Assembly (NCBI GenBank): GCA_026389335.1
Contig: JAPLIB010000092.1
Span: 1 to 64,000 of the forward strand
Source: Cyanobacteriota bacterium
GTDB taxonomy: Bacteria > Cyanobacteriota > Cyanobacteriia > PCC-6307 > Cyanobiaceae
Direction of reading: 5' to 3'
Length of the DNA: 64,000 nucleotides
A program made the position numbers and the translations under genes. Each line of letters begins with the position of its first letter. Positions within the stretch are counted from its first letter, which is position 1. The notes beneath the pieces were generated by a model. It had not been told where the DNA came from. It did no database searches and saw only the letters and a program-made list of their open reading frames with translations. Shown here piece after piece: positions 1-9,612 of this stretch.

Positions 1-380
1 GTTCAGCATGCAGCCGGGCGTGGGAATCCACGAGGGATTGGTTTGGTGTAGGAACCCCAAGCTCTCACGGCTCCCTGCCCACCCAATGGACTGAGACCCG
101 TTCTGTTGCAAGGGGTCTCGGACTTGTGTCGGTCAGCCAGCAGCAGCGCTCTGCAGCAACCAGCCAGGCCAGCCCGATTAATTCCAGCGCCTGCAGGGCC
201 AGCGATCCAGAGACGCCGCACCCAGCCTGGGCGCCTCTTGGGGTAACCCAGCCCATCTGAGTGCATTTTTGGGGCAACAGCGGCCCTGCAGGGCCAATTC
301 GGTTTTGCGCTGCATAGCACAGTGTTGCGCTGCAAAGCGTACTGGCAGCCTCAGCTTTGGTCTCAGGCCCAGCCTTTGCC
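1..380. other. Non-coding stretch downstream of rsmD
   Basis: No convincing gene is seen on either strand. The stretch holds a perfect 14-bp palindrome (GGCCCTGCAGGGCC, 282-295) and, just after it, a near-direct repeat of TTGCGCTGCA (about 304-335). I looked for petG, often a neighbour of rsmD in picocyanobacteria, and for a tRNA, and found neither. Confidence 0.5.
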
Positions 381-1115
381 TCAGCGATTCGACGCCAGCA
401 AGGCCGTGGTCTCCGCTGCTGGAGGCCCGCCCGCGTCCGGCGGCACCTGCTCCAGCAGCACCACAGTGCTGCCGCCGTAGCGCCGGCTGTCCCGCAGCCG
501 CCAGCCGCTTGGCGGTGCTGGCACCCGCCCACTCGGGCACTCCCACACCAGGGTGCCAGCGGCGCTGAGCCAATGGCCTCGGGCCACGGCGGCGGCGATG
601 GCGCTGTGCAGATCGGCGGGCCAGGGGGGGTCGGCGTAGATCAGATCAAAGCAACGGGAGCCCAGGGCTGGCGTCTCTCCCTGAAGGTGCCTCCCCTTGG
701 CCCCTGCTGGGCGGCCCCCGGCGCCGGCTTCAGCGCCAGCTTCGGGCGTTCTGGCGATTGGCCCAGCACCGCCCCGCGGGGGCCGCTGCAGCCAGGACAA
801 CACCTCGGCCTGCACCACCTCAATGGCTGGGGCAGGATGCTGCTGTCTCAGGCCGCCGGCCACCATCGCCAGATTGGCCCGGGCGATGGCGGCGATGCGT
901 CGGTCCTGCTCGACGGCCACCACCTGGCAGGCCCCCCGCTGCAGGGCTTCGCAGGCCATCACGCCACTGCCGCAGCAGAGGTCCAGCCAGCGACAGCCGG
1001 CCAGCTCCGGCGCCAGCAGATTGAACACCGCCTGGCGCACCCGGGCGGCGGTGGGCCGGGCCAGCTCGCCGGGGGGGCTCTGCAGGCGACGCCCGCCACT
1101 GAGACGCAGGCTCAC
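381..1115 (-). CDS. rsmD: 16S rRNA (guanine-N2)-methyltransferase RsmD
   Basis: Predicted to methylate G966 of 16S rRNA in the small-subunit precursor, using S-adenosylmethionine. The N-terminus carries the family pattern TAARVRQAVFNLL, followed by the SAM-binding motif LDLCCGSGVMACEAL and the catalytic YADPPW (the DPPY/F motif of N-methyltransferases). A Gly/Ala-rich insert of about 35 residues between these motifs is unusual and makes the protein longer (244 aa) than typical bacterial RsmD of about 190-200 aa. The start is the GTG at 1115, which overlaps the hisH stop as GTGA and so implies translational coupling. The open frame continues upstream through hisH, but that part is a shadow. 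Confidence 0.88.
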   Translation of the reverse strand: MSLRLSGGRRLQSPPGELARPTAARVRQAVFNLLAPELAGCRWLDLCCGSGVMACEALQRGACQVVAVEQDRRIAAIARANLAMVAGGLRQQHPAPAIEVVQAEVLSWLQRPPRGGAGPIARTPEAGAEAGAGGRPAGAKGRHLQGETPALGSRCFDLIYADPPWPADLHSAIAAAVARGHWLSAAGTLVWECPSGRVPAPPSGWRLRDSRRYGGSTVVLLEQVPPDAGGPPAAETTALLASNR

Positions 1116-1735
1116 CGTTGGGCCACCCAGTCGAGCCAGCGCTGCAACATGGCCACACCGACGGGCCCCGACTTCTCGGGATGGAATTGGCAGGCGGCGA
1201 TGCTGTCCTGCCAGATGGCCGCCGTCACCGGGGTACCGGCCCAGTCCACCCAGGCGGTGACGCTCTCGACTCGCACAGGGGCGGCGGCGTAGGAGTGCAC
1301 GAAGTACACCCAGGCGTCGCGGTCGTCGCTGCCCAGCAACGGGCTGGCCATCCCCGGCAGCAGCGGCGCCCAGCCCATGTGGGGGATCGGATGCTGGGGC
1401 ACCCGGGGCAGGGCCTTCACCTGGCCGGCCAGCAGGCCCAGGCCTGGGCTCTGGCCCTCGTCGCTGCCTTCGAACAACAGCTGCAGACCCAGGCAGATGC
1501 CGAGCAGGGGCCGACCGGCCTCGCAGGACCCCTGGATGGCCTCCACCAGCTGGCACTGATGCAGCCGCTCCATCGCCGGATCGAAGGCGCCCACCCCCGG
1601 CAGCACCAGGGCGGCGCAGCGCTCCATGGCGGCGGCGTTCTGAATCGGGATGATCTCGGCGCCGAGGCGCTCAAAGGCCCGCTGCACCGAATGCAGATTG
1701 CCCATGCCGTAGTCGATCAGGCCGATGCGGCTCAT
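1112..1735 (-). CDS. hisH: Imidazole glycerol phosphate synthase, glutaminase subunit HisH
   Basis: Class I glutamine amidotransferase that supplies ammonia to HisF in the fifth step of histidine biosynthesis, also feeding AICAR to purine synthesis. Visible signatures are the N-terminal IGLIDYGMGNLHSV, the oxyanion strand region LVLPGVGAFDPAM, the nucleophile cysteine in GICLGLQLLF, and the catalytic His-Glu pair in FHPEKSG near the C-terminus. The ATG at 1735 overlaps the stop of the upstream LOG-family gene as ATGA, which decides the start over the ATG six bases earlier. Length (207 aa) is normal. hisF is not adjacent. Confidence 0.95.
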   Translation of the reverse strand: MSRIGLIDYGMGNLHSVQRAFERLGAEIIPIQNAAAMERCAALVLPGVGAFDPAMERLHQCQLVEAIQGSCEAGRPLLGICLGLQLLFEGSDEGQSPGLGLLAGQVKALPRVPQHPIPHMGWAPLLPGMASPLLGSDDRDAWVYFVHSYAAAPVRVESVTAWVDWAGTPVTAAIWQDSIAACQFHPEKSGPVGVAMLQRWLDWVAQR

Positions 1736-2760
1736 GGGCAAACCACTCCCTGGGGAATCCGTGTGGCCGGTCGATCAAGCGCGGGGCTGGCGGGCAGGTC
1801 GAGGCCGTTGAGATGGTCGATGAACTGGTACAGGCGACCCACCCGTCGTTTGTCGAGGCGCAGCCGCAGGCAGGGAACCATCAGGCCATTGTCATCGACG
1901 CTTTCACCGGCCTGGATCGCCCCTTCATCCAGCATGTCGGCGAAGTCCTGGTTCAGCTGGGGCAGCAGCTCCCGCGGGATCGGCGCATTCAGCAGCAGCT
2001 CGGTGCGGTCTTCGCCGGGGCGGGCACTGTGGAACACCCGGTAGAAGCGGCTGATGTGGGCCACGGCGTCTTCGGCGCAGCTGGCCTCCACGATCAGGTC
2101 CCCATCTTCCGGGGAAATCAGCTGCCGTTCGGCCAGCACCTGGTGGATGCTCTGCTTCCATTGGCACCAGAAGTCGTCGCCGGCGGGAGCCAGCAGCACC
2201 AGGGGGATGGGCGGGGTGCGGCCGGTCTGGATCAAGGTGAGGCACTCGAACAACTCATCGAGGGTGCCGAAGCCGCCGGGCAGCACCAGCAGGGCATCGC
2301 TTTCGCGCAGAAAGAAGAGCTTGCGGGTGAAGAAATAGCGGAAGAACAGCAGGCGACCTTCGCTGGCGCTCACGAAGCGATTGGCATGCTGTTCGAAAGG
2401 CAGATCCACATTGAGACCGATGCTGTGCTCGCGGCCGGCGCCGCTGTTGGCGCCTTCCATCACGCCACCGCCACCGCCGGTCATCACCTCAAAACCGGCT
2501 TCCACCGCCAGGCGGGCCACCTGTTCCGCCAGCACGTAGCAGGGATCTTGAACCTGGGTGCGGGCCGATCCGAACACGGTGATCTTGCGGGCTGTGCGCC
2601 GTGGCCGGAACACTTCCAGAGCTTCACTGATGTCGGCCAGGCAGCCGCTCACCAACCTCCAGGCATCGGCTTCGTTTTCAGCGCGCGCCACCTCCAGCAG
2701 GGAGATGACGGCATGCTCGATGAGGCGCCGCTGGGGATGGCCTTGCAGCTGCTCGGCCAA
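1732..2760 (-). CDS. LOG-family (lysine decarboxylase-like) Rossmann protein
   Basis: Member of the TIGR00730/LOG family, whose characterised members are cytokinin-activating nucleoside 5'-monophosphate phosphoribohydrolases. The core has ITVFGSARTQ, the GGGGGVMEGAN turn and the hallmark PGGFGTLDE (nucleotide-binding and catalytic Glu/Arg region). At 342 aa it is much longer than classical LOG proteins (about 190 aa), with N- and C-terminal extensions of roughly 55 and 80 residues. The start is a TTG at 2760; no ATG exists between it and the trxA stop, about 50 bp upstream. It sits between trxA and hisH in one minus-strand operon. The substrate cannot be read from the sequence. Confidence 0.85.
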   Translation of the reverse strand: MAEQLQGHPQRRLIEHAVISLLEVARAENEADAWRLVSGCLADISEALEVFRPRRTARKITVFGSARTQVQDPCYVLAEQVARLAVEAGFEVMTGGGGGVMEGANSGAGREHSIGLNVDLPFEQHANRFVSASEGRLLFFRYFFTRKLFFLRESDALLVLPGGFGTLDELFECLTLIQTGRTPPIPLVLLAPAGDDFWCQWKQSIHQVLAERQLISPEDGDLIVEASCAEDAVAHISRFYRVFHSARPGEDRTELLLNAPIPRELLPQLNQDFADMLDEGAIQAGESVDDNGLMVPCLRLRLDKRRVGRLYQFIDHLNGLDLPASPALDRPATRIPQGVVCP

Positions 2761-2810
2761 GGCCTGGAGGGGGCTGCGGGGGCTGCTGGAGGCCGCGAGA
2801 GGGAAGGGGC

Positions 2811-3137
<327 letters not shown>

Positions 3138-3250
3138 CCTTTCTGGGGGTTAGGTTCCGGCGAATCTAGCAACGCCGTTCCGGTGCTACCAACAGACCTG
3201 CCAATGGTGTTGCAGGCCTTAAGGCGTTGGTGCGCTTCCAGACATCAAGA

Positions 3251-3273
3251 CAAAAAGCCCGGACGCGCCGGGC
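3251..3273 (-). terminator. Intrinsic terminator of Yfr1
   Basis: On the minus strand, GCCCGG, loop CGCGT and CCGGGC form a 6-bp GC stem (3257-3273) followed by five T residues (3252-3256). This is a textbook factor-independent terminator. It forms the 3' hairpin of Yfr1 and separates it from trxA. Confidence 0.85.
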
Positions 3274-3311
3274 CGGGGGGTGTGAGGAGTGTGCGAGCCG
3301 AAGCCCCCACA
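3252..3311 (-). ncRNA. yfr1: Small regulatory RNA Yfr1
   Basis: The minus strand between guaB3 and trxA carries the Yfr1 hallmark ACTCCTCACAC (plus-strand coordinates 3280-3290). It is unpaired between a short 5' hairpin (GGGC-TTCG-GCTC, about 3294-3306) and the 3' terminator hairpin at 3257-3273. Known biology: Yfr1 is a cyanobacterial trans-acting sRNA of about 55-65 nt that pairs through this motif with mRNAs of outer-membrane (Som/porin) proteins and is conserved next to trxA. The motif, the two-hairpin architecture and the synteny all match. The exact 5' end is inferred, near 3311, from a possible -10 element about ten bases upstream. Confidence 0.93.
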
Positions 3312-3377
3312 ACCTGAGGCTAGCTGCATCTCGGCCTGAGGCGGGCTCGTCCTGAGGTGAGACTTACCTGGGTTCCC

Positions 3378-4541
3378 CTACTTGCCCATGCCCAGCTGCT
3401 GGGCCTTCTGGTAAACCTTGCCCTCGGTGAGCAGCGAGGGGGCCACCACCACTTCCACCTGCTGCATCTCCTTGATCGTGCGGGCTCCGAGCGTGCCCAT
3501 CGAGGGGCGGATGCAGCCCAGCAGGTTCTGGGTGCCGTCATCGAGGCTGGCGGGGCCCCGCAGAATCTTCTCGAGACTGCCGGTGGTGCCCACCTTGATA
3601 CGGGTGCCACGGGGCAGCACCGGACTCGGTGTGGCCATGCCCCAGTGGAAGCCGCGGCCGGGGGCCTCGGCGGCCCGGGCGATCGGTGAGCCGATCATCA
3701 CGGCATCGGCACCGCAGGCCAGGCATTTGCAGATGTCGCCGCCGGTGACGATGCCGCCATCGGCGACGATCGGCACATAGCGGCCACTCTCACGCTCGTA
3801 GTCATCACGGGCGGCGGCGCAGTCGGCCACGGCGGTGGCCTGGGGAATGCCGATGCCGAGCACGCCGCGGGAGGTGCAGGCGGCGCCGGGGCCGATGCCC
3901 ACCATCACGCCGGCGGCCCCGGCCCGCATCAGCTGCAGGGCCACCTCGTAGGTCACGCAGTTACCGAGCACGACCGGCACCCCCATCTCGCGGCAGAGGG
4001 TTTCCAGATCGAGGGTTTCCTGGCCTTCGGGGCCGATGTGTTCGGTGGAGACCACCGTGGCCTGCACGAAGAACAGATCCGCACCTGCTTCGGCAATCGC
4101 CTTGCCGAAGCGCAGTGCCGCCACCGGGGTGGCGCTGACGGCGGCGATGCCACCCTGTTGCTTGATTTCAGCGATGCGCTGGCGGATCAGGTCTTCGCGC
4201 ACCGGTTGGCTGTAGAGCTCCTGCATCAACGGCACGAAATCCTCCTTGCCGACGGCGGCGATCCGATCCAGCACCGGATTGGGATCGTCGTAGCGGCACT
4301 GGACCCCCTCCAGGTTCAGCACCCCAAGGGCGCCGAGTCGCGCCAGGGCGACGCACATGCCGACATCGACGACGCCATCCATGGCGCTGGCGATGATCGG
4401 GATCTCCCGGCTGAGGCCGCCCAGGCTCCAGCTGGCGTCCGTCACCGCTGGATCCACGGTGCGACCGCCGGGGACAAGAGCGATCTCATCGATGCCGTAG
4501 GCGCGGCGGACGGTTCGGGAACGACCGAGCTGAAGGTTCAC
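3378..4541 (-). CDS. guaB: GuaB3-family IMP dehydrogenase-related protein
   Basis: A 387-aa TIM-barrel protein of the IMPDH/GMP reductase superfamily. It has no CBS/Bateman insert, which marks it as GuaB3 rather than classical IMPDH of about 490 aa. Visible motifs are LGRSRTVRRAYGIDEIALVPG at the N-terminus, SAMDGVVD, the phosphate-binding and catalytic-cysteine loop GIGPGAACTSRG, and ADGGIVTGGD. Cyanobacterial GuaB3 has been reported to act as a GMP reductase, so an IMPDH label by homology may mislead. The start is the GTG at 4541 (reading VNLQLGRSR), chosen because family members begin at this point. It lies upstream of Yfr1/trxA and downstream of the CAAD gene. Confidence 0.9.
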   Translation of the reverse strand: MNLQLGRSRTVRRAYGIDEIALVPGGRTVDPAVTDASWSLGGLSREIPIIASAMDGVVDVGMCVALARLGALGVLNLEGVQCRYDDPNPVLDRIAAVGKEDFVPLMQELYSQPVREDLIRQRIAEIKQQGGIAAVSATPVAALRFGKAIAEAGADLFFVQATVVSTEHIGPEGQETLDLETLCREMGVPVVLGNCVTYEVALQLMRAGAAGVMVGIGPGAACTSRGVLGIGIPQATAVADCAAARDDYERESGRYVPIVADGGIVTGGDICKCLACGADAVMIGSPIARAAEAPGRGFHWGMATPSPVLPRGTRIKVGTTGSLEKILRGPASLDDGTQNLLGCIRPSMGTLGARTIKEMQQVEVVVAPSLLTEGKVYQKAQQLGMGK

Positions 4542-4630
4542 CGGAGAGAAGACGCAGTGGGGACAAACTATCAACCGGACCGCAGCAGAGCAGGTATCGG
4601 CGCCGTTCACCCCCGTTGGTCCCTGGCGCC

Positions 4631-5362
4631 TCAGTCCCGTCCGACGAACGCCTGCCAGCGCCGATGCCAGTTGGCCAGCACCTGCTCCCGCTCACTGGTT
4701 TTGACCATCTTGGTAAGGCCGAACTGTCCGAGCACGATCAGGCCGGTGAGCTCCAGCAGCCCCGATACCAAAGGGATGCCATCGATGGTGCCGACCACGG
4801 TGGCGTACAGCCGCAGGGCCAGAAGCACGCCGAACAGGATCGCCACGCCTTTGAGCGGGCCGCGGATCTTCTGCCATTGGTTGGCCAGTTCGCCGGAGCT
4901 GAACCAGCTATTGAGCTTGGCCACCAGCATTTCCCATTCACCGCCGTCGCCCTCGCCCCTGGCGGCCGTCTCCAGGGGCGGCACGGCGATCGTGGTGGCG
5001 ATCCCGGCGGGTTCGGCCGCGGGGGCTGGTGCCGCAGCGGCTGCCGCGGCCAGGGAGGGCTGAGCCTGGCCCGGCTGGGGTGCGGCCGATTCGGCCGGGG
5101 CTGTCGTCGCTGCGTCATCGCTGCCGATCTCAGCGGTCGGCTCAGCCGTCGGCTCGGCGGCGGGGTCGCTAGTTGCGGCTTCTGTGGTGTCGGCCCCATG
5201 GGCCGGAGCCGTATCGGCGGCGTTGTTGTCGTCGTCGCCGCTGGCCGCGAAGGGCCCTTCGCCACGGGCGTTGAAGCGGTCTTCACCACGGCCAGGGAAG
5301 GGGGCCTCGCCAGAGGCTGGCTCTCCGGCGGCGGATTCCGGCGAAAAAGGGGTCTCGGCCAT
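4631..5362 (-). CDS. CAAD-domain (CurT-like) thylakoid membrane protein
   Basis: A 243-aa protein with a long disordered Ala/Pro/Glu-rich N-terminal half (about residues 1-140). A CAAD domain follows: an amphipathic helix near WEMLVAKLNSWFSS, two transmembrane helices (GPLKGVAILFGVLLALRLYAT and IPLVSGLLELTGLIVLGQFGL), and a charged tail ending in WQAFVGRD. CAAD domains occur alone or appended to cyanobacterial aminoacyl-tRNA synthetases, and are related to CURT1/CurT proteins that bend thylakoid membranes. The N-terminal extension is longer than in most stand-alone CAAD proteins. It lies 89 bp upstream of guaB3 on the same strand. Confidence 0.85.
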   Translation of the reverse strand: MAETPFSPESAAGEPASGEAPFPGRGEDRFNARGEGPFAASGDDDNNAADTAPAHGADTTEAATSDPAAEPTAEPTAEIGSDDAATTAPAESAAPQPGQAQPSLAAAAAAAPAPAAEPAGIATTIAVPPLETAARGEGDGGEWEMLVAKLNSWFSSGELANQWQKIRGPLKGVAILFGVLLALRLYATVVGTIDGIPLVSGLLELTGLIVLGQFGLTKMVKTSEREQVLANWHRRWQAFVGRD

Positions 5363-5431
5363 GGGAACAGATTGGGCTGGGCGGAGCTTACGGCCGTTTC
5401 CCGGTCGCGTCCCCCAGCCCCAGCCGCCGGA

Positions 5432-6631
5432 TCAGGCCTCCAGGGGGATCAATCCCGGTCGCTGGGACAGCGGTTGCAGCGGCAGCCGCAGCGGGAAGCT
5501 CCCGTCGACCAGACGCGCCACCAGCTCGGCGGCCATCGCCGTCGCCAGCCGCGGGCTATGGGCCGGTGCCGCCGGGATCAGGCGGTCCTCCACCTGGATC
5601 GAGCCCGCCTTCAGGGCGCTGTAGGTAACGGCACCGAAGCTGGGTTTGATCCGTCTTGGAATCGAGATGTCGAGCACCGGTGCCTCCAGCTCCTCGTCCG
5701 TGGCGGCGGCCTGGCGGGCGATGGTGCCATTTAGCAGCGGCACGGGTGCGGCGATCGCCACCAGCAGGCCACTGCCATGGCCTTCGAAATAGGCCGCCCG
5801 CAGCCAGCGGGGGTCCAGGTCCTGCAGGTCCACGCTCACCGCCGCCACGGCCCCGGGGGAGCGGGCGTGGCCGCTGGCCAGGCGGCGGGGCTGCGGTTGG
5901 TGGGCGCTGCCGCTGCCAACCACCCAGCCGATGGCTCCGCCCACCAACACCGGTGATCCCGGCCCCAGCAGGCTCAGGCCAGGCATCGCCAGGCCGATGC
6001 TGTCGGCGCCACCGCAGGTGTAGAGGGCGTTGGCCCAGGGGCCCAGCAGCGGGCCGTAGGGGCTGCGGATCAGGCCTGCGGCGCTGCTCACGGCCACCAG
6101 GCCGTTCTCACCAATGGCCCGATGCAACAGCAGGCGGCCCATGCCGATCTGCTCCAGGCTCAGCCGGGTGTGGAGTTCGCGACGGGGCTGCAGTGGGTTG
6201 ACATCGCCGCTGGCGCTGAGCTCGACCCTCGCTCCGGCCAGCAGGGCGGCCAGCACCTGGGCGCCGCCGTGGCGCTGGCCATCGGCGCGGGTCCCGGCGA
6301 TCGGCAACACCAGATCGCTGCCAGCGCCTCCGGCCAGGGCGGCCACCCCATCGAGCTGGGGATCGCGCAGCCGGATCGGTGGATCGGTGGTGCCCAGGCT
6401 GAGGTGCAGGCTCGCCTGATCGGTGAACTCGGCGTTGGCCGCCACCACCACATCGGTCTGGTCATAGGCCTGGCTGAGGCCCTGCTGCCGCACCAGCTGC
6501 CGGTAGTCGGCGGCCAGCCGCACCCGCAACTGCCCGCTCCGTTGCCGCTGCTGCAGCTCCGCTTCGCTCCGGGTTGGCAGCCGTTCCGCCTGGCTGCGCT
6601 GTGGCCCCAGATCGCCCGTGTCGTCCTTCAT
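5432..6631 (-). CDS. DUF39/HcyBio-family putative homocysteine biosynthesis protein
   Basis: A 399-aa protein of COG1900. Recognisable blocks are VVVAANAEFTDQASLHLSLG, PLLGPWANALYTCGGADSIG with a conserved cysteine, and SPVLVGGAIGWVVGSGSAHQ. In methanogenic archaea the homologue MA1821, with a ferredoxin-like partner, makes homocysteine from aspartate semialdehyde. Whether the cyanobacterial branch does this is not shown, and no ferredoxin-type partner is adjacent. The gene is divergent from gyrA. The ATG at 6631 leaves a 75-bp intergenic region. Confidence 0.75.
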   Translation of the reverse strand: MKDDTGDLGPQRSQAERLPTRSEAELQQRQRSGQLRVRLAADYRQLVRQQGLSQAYDQTDVVVAANAEFTDQASLHLSLGTTDPPIRLRDPQLDGVAALAGGAGSDLVLPIAGTRADGQRHGGAQVLAALLAGARVELSASGDVNPLQPRRELHTRLSLEQIGMGRLLLHRAIGENGLVAVSSAAGLIRSPYGPLLGPWANALYTCGGADSIGLAMPGLSLLGPGSPVLVGGAIGWVVGSGSAHQPQPRRLASGHARSPGAVAAVSVDLQDLDPRWLRAAYFEGHGSGLLVAIAAPVPLLNGTIARQAAATDEELEAPVLDISIPRRIKPSFGAVTYSALKAGSIQVEDRLIPAAPAHSPRLATAMAAELVARLVDGSFPLRLPLQPLSQRPGLIPLEA

Positions 6632-6706
6632 GGACTCCAGCTTGCGGTCGATCGGGCCGGCTGTGGATGCCTTCGGTAGACTGCGATTTGCTTATAGCGG
6701 TCATGC

Positions 6707-9499
6707 ATGGCGGATCCCACCGGACCTACCGGCTCTTCGAACGAACCCAAAGGACCCGGTGAATCCGACGGCCGGATCATCCAGACCGATCTCCGTAACG
6801 AGATGTCGCGCTCCTACCTGGAGTATGCGATGAGCGTGATCGTGGGTCGGGCCCTGCCCGATGCCCGCGATGGCCTCAAGCCGGTGCACCGGCGCATCCT
6901 GTACGCGATGTACGAGCTGGGGCTCACCAGCGACAGGCCTTACCGCAAATGCGCCCGTGTGGTGGGTGAGGTGCTCGGTAAGTACCACCCCCACGGCGAT
7001 ACGGCGGTGTACGACGCCCTGGTGCGCATGGCCCAGGACTTCTCGATGCGCATGCCCCTGGTGGACGGCCACGGCAACTTCGGCTCGGTCGATAACGATC
7101 CGCCGGCGGCGATGCGGTACACCGAATCGCGGCTGCAGGCGCTCACCACCGACAGCCTGCTCGAGGACATCGAAAGCGAAACCGTCGATTTCATCGACAA
7201 CTTTGATGGGTCCCAGCAGGAACCCACCGTGATGCCAGCGCGGATTCCGCAGCTGCTGCTCAACGGCTCCACCGGCATTGCCGTGGGTATGGCCACCAAC
7301 ATCCCTCCCCATAACCTCACCGAGCTGATCGATGGCCTGCTGGCCCTGATCGCCGATCCGGACCTCGATGATCGCCTGCTGACATCGATCATTCCGGGGC
7401 CCGACTTCCCCACCGGCGGCCAGATCCTCGGCCGACGCGGCATCCGCGAGATGTACAGCACCGGCCGTGGCTCGGTGACGATGCGGGGTGTTGCCAACAT
7501 CGAGACGGTTGAAGCCAAGGGGCGCCCCGATCGCGATGCGGTGATCATCACCGAGCTGCCGTATCAAACCAACAAGGCGGCTTTGATCGAGCGTATCGCC
7601 GACATGGTGAACGACAAGAAGCTCGATGGTATCGCCGACATCCGCGACGAAAGCGATCGCGATGGCATGCGCATTGTCATCGAGTTGCGCCGCGACGCCT
7701 ATCCCCAGGTGGTGCTCAACAATCTGTTCAAGCTCACCCCACTGCAGAGCAACTTCAGCGCTTACATGCTGGCCTTGGTGAATGGTGAGCCGATCGTGCT
7801 CACCCTGCGCCGCATGTTGGAGGTGTTCCTCGACTTCCGGGTTGAGACGATTGAACGCCGCACCCGTTATCTGCTGCGCAAGGCCGAAGAGCGCGACCAT
7901 ATCCTGCTCGGTCTGCTGATCGCCCTCGACAATCTCGACGCGATCATTGTGTTGATCCGTGCCGCCGCCGACACGGCCACAGCCCGACGGGGACTGGTGG
8001 ATCAGTTCGGCCTCAGCGATCTTCAAGCCGATGCCATTCTGCAGATGCAGCTGCGGCGGCTCACGGCCCTGGAGGCCGACAAGATTCGCCTTGAGCACGA
8101 CGATCTCCAGGCCAAGATCACCGACTACAAGGACATCCTGGCCCATCGGGAACGGGTGTTTGCCTTGATCGTCGAGGAGCTGCAGACGATCCGCAGTCGC
8201 TACGACTCCCCCCGGCGCACCGAAATCCTTGATCTCGAAGGTGGCCTCGAAGACATCGATCTGATCGCCAATGAGCGCTCGGTGGTGATGCTCACCGAGA
8301 ACGGCTACCTGAAGCGGATGCCGGTGAATGAATTTGAGGCCACCAGTCGTGGTACCCGCGGTAAGGCCGGCACCAAGAGTCAGGGCGAAGAGGCGGTGAA
8401 GTTGTTCATCAGCTGCAACGATCACGATGCCCTGCTGCTCTTCTCCGATCGCGGTGTGGTGTATTCCCTGCCGGCCTATCGGGTGCCGATGTGCAGCAGG
8501 GCGGCCAAGGGCACGCCGATCGTGCAGTTGCTGCCGATTCCGCGGGAGGAGGCGATCACCTCGCTGTTGTCGGTGAGTGCCTTCGAAGACGACGTGCAAC
8601 TGGTGATGCTCACCAGCGGCGGCTATGTGAAACGCACGCGCCTTTCGGCCTTCAGCAACATCCGCTCCAATGGTCTGATCGCCATCTCGTTGGAAGACGG
8701 CGATGATCTGCGCTGGGTACGGCTCGCTCTGCCCGGCGACAGTGTGCTGATCGGCTCGCTCAAGGGCATGACGATCCACTTCCGCCTCAGTGATGAAGAG
8801 CTGCGGCCGCTGGGGCGCACGGCCCGGGGGGTGCGCGCCATGAATCTGCGCGAGGCAGACCAGCTGGTGAGCATGGATGTGTTGCCGGCGGAGCTCGCCG
8901 ATCGGGTGGCCAGTTCCGAGCAGGCCGAGGAGGAAGGCGAAGCCGGCGATGGCGCCGACGAAATTGTCGCCGCCAGTGAGGGTCCCTGGGTGCTGGTGGC
9001 CAGTGCCAGCGGCCTCGGCAAGCGGGTGCCGGTGGATCAGTTCCGGCTGCAGAAGCGGGCCGGTATGGGGCTGCGCGCCATCAAGTTCCGCCGCGAGGGT
9101 GATGTGCTGGTGGGGCTCAAGGTGCTGGGGGCCGGTGAGGAGCTGCTGCTGGTGAGTGAGCGGGGCGTGATCGTGCGGATGAAGGCCGACGCCATTCCGC
9201 AACAGTCCCGGGCGGCCACCGGCGTGCGTCTGCAGCGCCTCGACACGGGTGATCGGCTCACTGAAGTGGTGCTGGTGCCACCGGCGGCTGAGGAGGAGGA
9301 GGCTGAAGCCACCGTTGTCGGAGAGCTGGTCTCTGTTGGGGATGCCTCAGCTGCGGAGCTGGCCCTGGCTGACGTCGAGATCACGGCCGCAGCCGAAAGC
9401 GCTGCTGAAGGCTCCAGCTCGGCTGAGGACAAGGCTGCGGCTGAGGAAATGGCTGCGGCTGATGACGAGTCCCTGGCAGAAGGTGAAGACCCAGGCTGA
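6707..9499 (+). CDS. gyrA: DNA gyrase subunit A
   Basis: Type IIA topoisomerase subunit (930 aa) that breaks and rejoins DNA to introduce negative supercoils with GyrB. The catalytic tyrosine is Y138 in [11 protein letters not shown]. The quinolone-resistance region [13 protein letters not shown] has Thr99 where E. coli has Ser83, and Asp103. The C-terminal DNA-wrapping beta-pinwheel is present, but its GyrA-box region reads [12 protein letters not shown], a departure from QRRGGKG. The last 75 residues or so are an acidic Ala/Glu-rich tail of the type thought to tune wrapping. TTATAG at 6692-6697 could be a -10 element, which would leave a very short leader. Confidence 0.97.
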   Translation: MADPTGPTGSSNEPKGPGESDGRIIQTDLRNEMSRSYLEYAMSVIVGRALPDARDGLKPVHRRILYAMYELGLTSDRPYRKCARVVGEVLGKYHPHGDTAVYDALVRMAQDFSMRMPLVDGHGNFGSVDNDPPAAMRYTESRLQALTTDSLLEDIESETVDFIDNFDGSQQEPTVMPARIPQLLLNGSTGIAVGMATNIPPHNLTELIDGLLALIADPDLDDRLLTSIIPGPDFPTGGQILGRRGIREMYSTGRGSVTMRGVANIETVEAKGRPDRDAVIITELPYQTNKAALIERIADMVNDKKLDGIADIRDESDRDGMRIVIELRRDAYPQVVLNNLFKLTPLQSNFSAYMLALVNGEPIVLTLRRMLEVFLDFRVETIERRTRYLLRKAEERDHILLGLLIALDNLDAIIVLIRAAADTATARRGLVDQFGLSDLQADAILQMQLRRLTALEADKIRLEHDDLQAKITDYKDILAHRERVFALIVEELQTIRSRYDSPRRTEILDLEGGLEDIDLIANERSVVMLTENGYLKRMPVNEFEATSRGTRGKAGTKSQGEEAVKLFISCNDHDALLLFSDRGVVYSLPAYRVPMCSRAAKGTPIVQLLPIPREEAITSLLSVSAFEDDVQLVMLTSGGYVKRTRLSAFSNIRSNGLIAISLEDGDDLRWVRLALPGDSVLIGSLKGMTIHFRLSDEELRPLGRTARGVRAMNLREADQLVSMDVLPAELADRVASSEQAEEEGEAGDGADEIVAASEGPWVLVASASGLGKRVPVDQFRLQKRAGMGLRAIKFRREGDVLVGLKVLGAGEELLLVSERGVIVRMKADAIPQQSRAATGVRLQRLDTGDRLTEVVLVPPAAEEEEAEATVVGELVSVGDASAAELALADVEITAAAESAAEGSSSAEDKAAAEEMAAADDESLAEGEDPG

Positions 9500-9553
9500 A
9501 GCAGCTGGCAGGGCTGAACACCCATTCACCCCTGAGGGCGATATCCATCCAGC

Positions 9554-9576
9554 GGCTGAACTTCGCTGCTTCAGCC
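9554..9576. terminator. Possible bidirectional hairpin between gyrA and glsA
   Basis: GGCTGAA (9554-9560) and TTCAGCC (9570-9576) form a 7-bp stem with a 9-nt loop between two convergent genes. There is no T-tract on either side, so this is only a candidate. Confidence 0.35.
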
Positions 9577-9612
9577 CGGGGTGCGGCTCCGGCTGCTGAG
9601 CTGCCGTTGGCC

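Noticed and set aside
1-380. Possible petG next to rsmD
   Set aside because: No 37-38-codon frame with the PetG sequence pattern exists on either strand here.
6701-9202. Open frame of over 800 codons antisense to gyrA
   Set aside because: It mirrors the gyrA codons in a high-GC gene, is rich in His/Gln/Gly, shows no family pattern, and gyrA itself is unmistakable.
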